From Paralichthys olivaceus (Eukaryota; Chordata; Actinopteri; Pleuronectiformes; Paralichthyidae): a stretch of 64,000 bases of DNA. Numbering within the stretch: the first letter of the stretch is position 1; the number at the start of each line of letters is the position of its first letter. The notes under the pieces were generated by a model that was not told the DNA's origin, did not search any database, and saw nothing but the letters and a program-made list of their open reading frames with translations. Where the stretch lies: assembly GCF_024713975.1 (NCBI RefSeq), contig NC_091104.1, forward strand, positions 17,441,580 to 17,505,579. Direction: 5' to 3'. Position numbers and translations under genes: made by a program. Of this stretch, positions 62,878-64,000 are shown one piece after another.

Positions 62878-64000
62878 CAGGTTCTAAAATTAAGCAAAAC
62901 TGCATTTATTATGAAATAAATAAAATATTGTCTTAAGCTCTCATAAAATGTGCTTTTTGTAAGGAAAATACAAGCAACAACTTCACGCGCTGGGATTCAG
63001 TTGTTACCAAATGATGTAACTACTAACTGAAGTTAGTTGATAAATGTTCAAAACTGTAACAACCGGTTTCGTTCATCTTCAACTGTGAAGTCCACCCTCT
63101 GATTCATTAACGAGGGGAGGATAATTTTGGTACATTTAATGCTGTGCTGCTTTAAGCTACTGTATTATTCCCTTGGTTTTACTGACCAAATGAGGGAAAA
63201 TGGCTCCTCCTCCTCCTGTGGGTCTTTCCATTCTGTTTCTAAGGCAGCTGGATCAATGCCATGGCAACCTGGCCACGGTTAGACATTGGGAGAAGATGAG
63301 TGTGCTGTCGCCGCCCTCCACACCTTCGCTCTTGTCAGGGGCCAGATGTCTTGGGCAGGTCCTGGTTCTCAGCCAAGTGGAGCTTTTGTCTGAACACGGG
63401 CACGTTAAGGATTCACATGGAGGGACTGAAGTGAACACAGATTATCTAAATCAAGTGTTGGCACACCTTGGAGTGCTGGCTGACTCCCATAAATAAACAC
63501 ACATTCAATTAGGAAAGGATACATGGAGGTGCTGAGCTCCTCCAGCTGCGGAAACAAATGGAACAAATGACATAAGAGATTGCATTGAAAATATGAACAG
63601 CCACAAATAGCAGCTTAAGTGACACTACAGGGCACTCATCACTAAACATGATCATATGACATAACAGCCTGTGTGTGGCGCATTGGTATGAATTAAATTC
63701 TCCTCATCACTACAGAGTTGTGATCTGATTTCCTCATCTACACAAAGAAAAGTCACTTCACAGCCCGTCTGCTCTGAGGCACAGTTATCCACTCGCTGCA
63801 AGTTATTCCTGGCAAGTGAAGTCTTTTTCTCACTTCCCTCACACACAGCACCGCAGCTTCCCCACTGAGAGCAGAGCAGCCCCAGGCGTGGGTAACTAGG
63901 AGCCACACAACACGCTAACAATAGAATCGCTTTGCCCATCAGTGATTGTGCTGGATAATAATTAACACTGGGAGTGCATGTGCAGTAAGGCATATAACAA
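62878..64000. other. Right edge: no gene recognised
   Basis: A plus-strand ORF at 63200-63496 (98 codons, start MAPPPPVG) and a minus-strand ORF at 63652-63993 are the longest here. Neither resembles a family I know, and no splice or regulatory context supports them. The next gene expected from human synteny (prpf39) is not visible. Confidence 0.4.

Noticed and set aside
63200-63496. 98-codon ORF starting MAPPPPVG
   Set aside because: No recognisable family, no splice context and no promoter or poly(A) signal; chance ORF in a locally G+C-richer stretch is likelier.

Overview
The window is vertebrate nuclear DNA, almost certainly from a teleost fish (probably a percomorph). Genes are split into many short exons with GT/AG introns and standard AATAAA signals. 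The intervening DNA carries interspersed repeats typical of teleosts (hAT-type MITEs, a retroposon 3' tail ending in AATAAA, long CA/GT and GATA runs). Gene order also fits: the c14orf28 - klhl28 - togaram1 block matches the human 14q21 neighbourhood, and mthfd1, elsewhere on 14q in human, lies next to it here.

Layout. (1) 1.5-6.7 kb, minus strand: the 5' half of a CCDC9-family coiled-coil gene (probably ccdc9b), running off the left edge. (2) 6.7-13.8 kb: mostly repeats, but with an intact intronless ORF at 11.28-11.84 kb, plus strand, clearly homologous to TBP-like protein 1 (TBPL1/TLF/TRF2) and best explained as a diverged retrogene. (3) 13.8-15.05 kb, plus strand: a compact TATA-driven gene assembled from splice signals. 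It has six exons, one of only 11 nt, and encodes a 72-residue Gly/Lys/Glu-rich protein I do not recognise. (4) 16.4-28.0 kb, minus strand: a complete 27-exon mthfd1 (934 aa, trifunctional C1-THF synthase). (5) 29.4-32.8 kb, plus strand: the c14orf28 orthologue (5 coding exons, 337 aa), divergent from mthfd1. (6) 37.0-41.3 kb, minus strand: complete klhl28 (BTB-BACK-Kelch, 571 aa), convergent with c14orf28. (7) 44.4-58.5 kb, plus strand: togaram1, head-to-head with klhl28. Its 21 recognised coding exons carry TOG2, the linker, TOG3 and TOG4, but I could not find the N-terminal TOG1 domain. (8) 58.5-64 kb: togaram1 3' region and repeats, with no further convincing gene.

The genes do not form one pathway. 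mthfd1 supplies one-carbon units in the cytosol, klhl28 is a predicted Cul3 adaptor, togaram1 acts on ciliary microtubules, the tbpl1-like gene would act in core-promoter selection, and c14orf28 has no settled biochemical function.

The observations most worth following are the intact tbpl1-like retrogene, the unrecognised 72-aa six-exon gene, a minisatellite in c14orf28 that appears to have been seeded by the exon's own splice donor and so repeats donor-like sequences, the apparent absence of TOG1 from togaram1, an antisense solo-LTR with a triplicated 60-bp enhancer-like unit inside togaram1, and a fold-back hAT-like element in the togaram1 3' region. Exon limits were read by eye from splice signals, reading-frame continuity and family knowledge; no alignment or search was run.
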